9,286 nucleotides of DNA. It comes from JALZIF01 sp964584905. GTDB taxonomy: Bacteria; Gemmatimonadota; Gemmatimonadetes; Gemmatimonadales; Gemmatimonadaceae. Where the stretch lies: contig CAZPCC010000115.1 in the NCBI GenBank assembly GCA_964584905.1, positions 1 through 9,286 of the forward strand, written 5' to 3'. Below, one piece after another: positions 7,505-9,286 of the stretch (position 1 is the stretch's first letter; every line of letters begins with the position of its first letter). Both the position numbers and the translations under genes were made by a program. The notes under the pieces were generated by a model that saw only the letters and a list, made by a program, of their open reading frames with translations, searched no databases and had not been told where the DNA came from.

Positions 7505-7511
7505 ACAGCCC

Positions 7512-7703
7512 TTGAGCGATCCGAAGCGCATCGTTCGCTACGAAATCTTTCGCGGAGCCTTCACCAGGTGGGAAACGGTGTTCTCTCAGGCGGCAGAATT
7601 CGCCAGCCGCATCGGGCCCGAACGTCTAATCAGTATTTCGCATTCCGAGGATGAAGTCGTCGCGGTATGGTACTGGTCGGATGACGTTGAGCATCACGGC
7701 TGA
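7512..7703 (+). CDS. conserved-looking 63-residue hypothetical protein
   Basis: A TTG start behind GAGGAGG gives 63 residues. The sequence holds a helix-like half (VFSQAAEFASRIG, 23-35) and then a strand-like half with ERLISISHSEDE (37-48) and VVAVWYW (49-55). From memory, small proteins with the RYEIFRG... IGPERLI-x-ISHS ... VVTVWYW pattern occur widely in environmental bacteria without known function; I cannot name a family. A compact soluble alpha/beta fold that might bind nucleic acid or a partner is plausible but unproven. It diverges from the kinase operon and lies 179 bases before the third kinase, so it may share a transcript with that kinase. The same frame stays open after its TGA until 7884-7886. 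Confidence 0.72.
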   Translation: MSDPKRIVRYEIFRGAFTRWETVFSQAAEFASRIGPERLISISHSEDEVVAVWYWSDDVEHHG

Positions 7704-7719
7704 GAATCTTCAGGCGCCC

Positions 7720-7758
7720 CACGTCCCGCTTGTGGAGATCGATGCCGGAATGCAACAT
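7720..7758 (-). pseudogene. probable 5' remnant of an IS110-type transposase gene
   Basis: The minus strand has GAGGGGG four bases before an ATG at 7758 and then encodes MLHSGIDLHKRDV. This is close to the N-terminus typical of IS110-group DEDD transposases, which start with a GID-x-H/S-K motif whose Asp is the first catalytic acid. After these 13 codons the similarity stops and the frame enters the antisense of the small gene. No other transposase part, terminal repeat or target duplication is visible. The match is short, so chance cannot be excluded. Confidence 0.35.
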
Positions 7759-7872
7759 GGACCCCCTCACGCCTCACCGCCGGCGCCCCCTTCATCAAGA
7801 TCTGCACAATGCTCGCGCCAGAGACGTACCGCGCACTCGTCGAGCGGACACGAGCGACCTCCCCCGCCACGC

Positions 7873-7876
7873 GGAG
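7873..7876 (+). promoter_or_regulatory. Shine-Dalgarno deciding the GTG start of the third kinase
   Basis: GGAG lies six bases before GTG 7883. The in-frame ATG at 7757 would add 42 His/Arg/Pro-rich residues that look non-coding. Confidence 0.5.
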
Positions 7877-7882
7877 CCGCGG

Positions 7883-9286
7883 GTGACCCCATTGGACCTC
7901 TTCGTCATCGAGGACTATCGGCAGGTTTACGAGGCAGTAGCCCTCCCGGTTCTGATCATCGATCATGCGTCATGGCGCATCCTGGCCGTCAATGAGGCCG
8001 CCCTGAGCCAGTACGGCTACGAGCGGGAGGAGTTCGTTGGACTCCCGGTGCTGGAGGTCCGCCCTCCCGAGGGCCGGGAGGAGGCCCGGCAGGTGATGTC
8101 CGAGCTACCGCACGGCTTCTGGAAAACCACGGCCGTCCGCCACTGCCGCAAGGACGGGTCGGTATTCAGCGCCGACGTATGGTCCCGGGATACCATCGTG
8201 GACGGGCGACCGGTACGGATCGCCACGATCCATGAGGTGACGGAGCGTCTCCAGATCCAGCGGGAGCTGCAGCAGGCCCAGAAGATGGAGGTCGTGGGCC
8301 GACTCGCCGGCGGCGTCGCGCACGACTTCAACAACGCCCTCACCGCCATCATTGCTGGCTCGCACCTCCTCCTGGAGCAGTACGGGAACGATCCGGAGGC
8401 CAGGGCGGATCTCGAGGCCATCCTGCGGTCCGCGAACCGGGCGGCCCTTCTCACCCGGCATCTGCTGGCCTTCAGCCGGCAACAGGTCATGCGCGACCAG
8501 ATCTGCCCCCTCGCTGAGGTGGTCGAGCGCAGCGTGGGCCTGCTGGAGCGCGTCCTCGAGGGACGCATCGAGCTCCAGACCCGGATCGATCCCGACAGCT
8601 GGCCGGTGCGGGTCGACTCGATCCAGCTCGAGCAGGTGATCATTAACATGGCGGTGAACGCCCAGGACGCCATGCCCGGGGGAGGCACCCTCGTCCTGGC
8701 CACCGAGAATATCTCCGTATCCCCGCAGAACGCTTCGGAGGATCCAGCGGTGCCCCCCGGGGACTACGCCGTACTGACCGTGAGCGACACCGGCGCCGGG
8801 ATGGACGAGATCACCCGCGCCCGGGTCTTCGAGCCCTTCTTCACGACGAAGCCGCCTCCCGAGGGGACCGGCCTCGGCCTCTCAATGGCCTACGGGATCG
8901 TCCGCCAGAGCGGCGGCTTCATCACGGTCGAGTCTGATCCGGGAGCGGGGACGACGTTCCGGATTCTACTGCCCAGGGCCGGCCGGACTCCCGCGGAGGC
9001 CGCCTCCATCGATGAGCGTGCGGCATGGGGAGGCCACACGGTTCTGGTGGTGGATAGCGATGACGGGGTGCGGCGTTCCATTTGTCGCGTCCTGGAGGGC
9101 TTGGGGTACACATTGGTTTCCACCGCCTCCGCCGAGGAGGCTCTGACCACTTTGGAGGGGTCTGAGGAGGTCCCGGACCTGCTTGTGACCGCGCTGAGCC
9201 TTCCGGAGATGGGCGGCGGGGAACTGGCGGACCGCCTCCAGGCGTCGGTCCCCGGCCTCGGCGTGCTCTTCCTGTCGGGCTACGCC
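7883..9286 (+). CDS. PAS / histidine kinase with degenerate receiver, 3' end outside window
   Basis: From GTG 7883 there are 468 residues and the frame is still open at the window end. No transmembrane helix is seen, so it is probably cytosolic. A PAS domain (about 10-125, with LPVLIIDHASWRILAVNEAA) precedes HisKA with GGVAHDFNNAL (H147). The ATPase domain has N259, DTGAGM (D302) and GTGLGL (328-333). The C-terminal receiver starts with VLVVDSDDGVRR (391-394 D-S-D-D) and has LLVTALSLPEMGG, where the usual phosphoacceptor Asp is Ala437; one of the acidic pair is Ser392. The kinase core is intact, but the receiver cannot be phosphorylated in the normal way. The domain order otherwise matches the 553-residue kinase of the opposite operon. 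GTG overlaps a TGA (GTGA) in the frame of the small upstream gene. A further domain may follow beyond the edge. Confidence 0.9.
   Translation, partial: MTPLDLFVIEDYRQVYEAVALPVLIIDHASWRILAVNEAALSQYGYEREEFVGLPVLEVRPPEGREEARQVMSELPHGFWKTTAVRHCRKDGSVFSADVWSRDTIVDGRPVRIATIHEVTERLQIQRELQQAQKMEVVGRLAGGVAHDFNNALTAIIAGSHLLLEQYGNDPEARADLEAILRSANRAALLTRHLLAFSRQQVMRDQICPLAEVVERSVGLLERVLEGRIELQTRIDPDSWPVRVDSIQLEQVIINMAVNAQDAMPGGGTLVLATENISVSPQNASEDPAVPPGDYAVLTVSDTGAGMDEITRARVFEPFFTTKPPPEGTGLGLSMAYGIVRQSGGFITVESDPGAGTTFRILLPRAGRTPAEAASIDERAAWGGHTVLVVDSDDGVRRSICRVLEGLGYTLVSTASAEEALTTLEGSEEVPDLLVTALSLPEMGGGELADRLQASVPGLGVLFLSGYA

Larger units (their letters stand above)
7370..7511. promoter_or_regulatory. 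divergent intergenic region, presumed promoters both ways
   Basis: These 142 bases separate the minus-strand operon from the plus-strand small gene and must hold the start signals of both unless they are read from elsewhere. A perfect TTGACA lies at 7394-7399 on the plus strand, but no good -10 box follows at 16-18 bases. CATACT at 7492-7497 is -10-like but lies almost on the ribosome-binding site. No operator palindrome is evident. Confidence 0.4.

Noticed and set aside
1..9286. tRNA, rRNA, CRISPR array, riboswitch, replication origin
   Set aside because: Nothing resembling a tRNA cloverleaf, rRNA core sequence, regularly spaced repeats, or an origin repeat cluster was seen on either strand.

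Overview
The window is GC-rich bacterial DNA from a Gram-negative (diderm) organism, shown by an outer-membrane beta-barrel protein with a signal peptide and a C-terminal aromatic residue, plus periplasmic signalling proteins. The gene repertoire (hybrid kinases, a secreted DinB-like protein, a 63-residue small protein) looks like soil groups such as Gemmatimonadota or Acidobacteriota. That placement is an impression from gene types, not a demonstrated assignment.

Layout. (1) Positions 1-1014: a possible truncated Cys-rich ORF leaving the window on the minus strand, then a plus-strand pair of a secreted DinB-family protein and a 64-residue two-helix membrane protein. (2) Positions 1010-1217: a converging, gene-poor stretch. 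It holds an integron attC-like left arm that overlaps the stop codon of the membrane protein, a 5' fragment of a medium-chain alcohol dehydrogenase that stops at a GTTAGGC core, and a short direct repeat. (3) Positions 1218-7369: a four-gene minus-strand operon, in transcription order a PAS/histidine kinase/receiver protein, an outer-membrane porin-like barrel, a short PstS-like periplasmic binding protein, and a BarA/TorS-type hybrid kinase with two receivers and an HPt domain. The last two genes overlap by ATGA. (4) Positions 7370-7511: the divergent intergenic region. (5) Positions 7512-9286: a 63-residue conserved-looking small protein started by TTG behind a strong Shine-Dalgarno, a spacer with a probable IS110-type transposase start on the minus strand, and a third PAS/histidine kinase/receiver protein cut by the window end. 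Its receiver domain has lost the phosphoacceptor aspartate.

How the genes may work together (inference). The minus-strand operon looks like a sensing chain from outer membrane to cytoplasm: the barrel admits a solute, the small PstS-like protein binds or reports it in the periplasm, and the coupled kinase passes the signal through its own receivers to HPt. The first kinase of the operon supplies a PAS-controlled input. No DNA-binding, GGDEF or other output regulator lies in the window, although three kinases and four receiver domains do, so the output must be elsewhere. The most notable points are the barrel/binding-protein/kinase module, the degenerate receiver of the third kinase, and the attC-like remnant.
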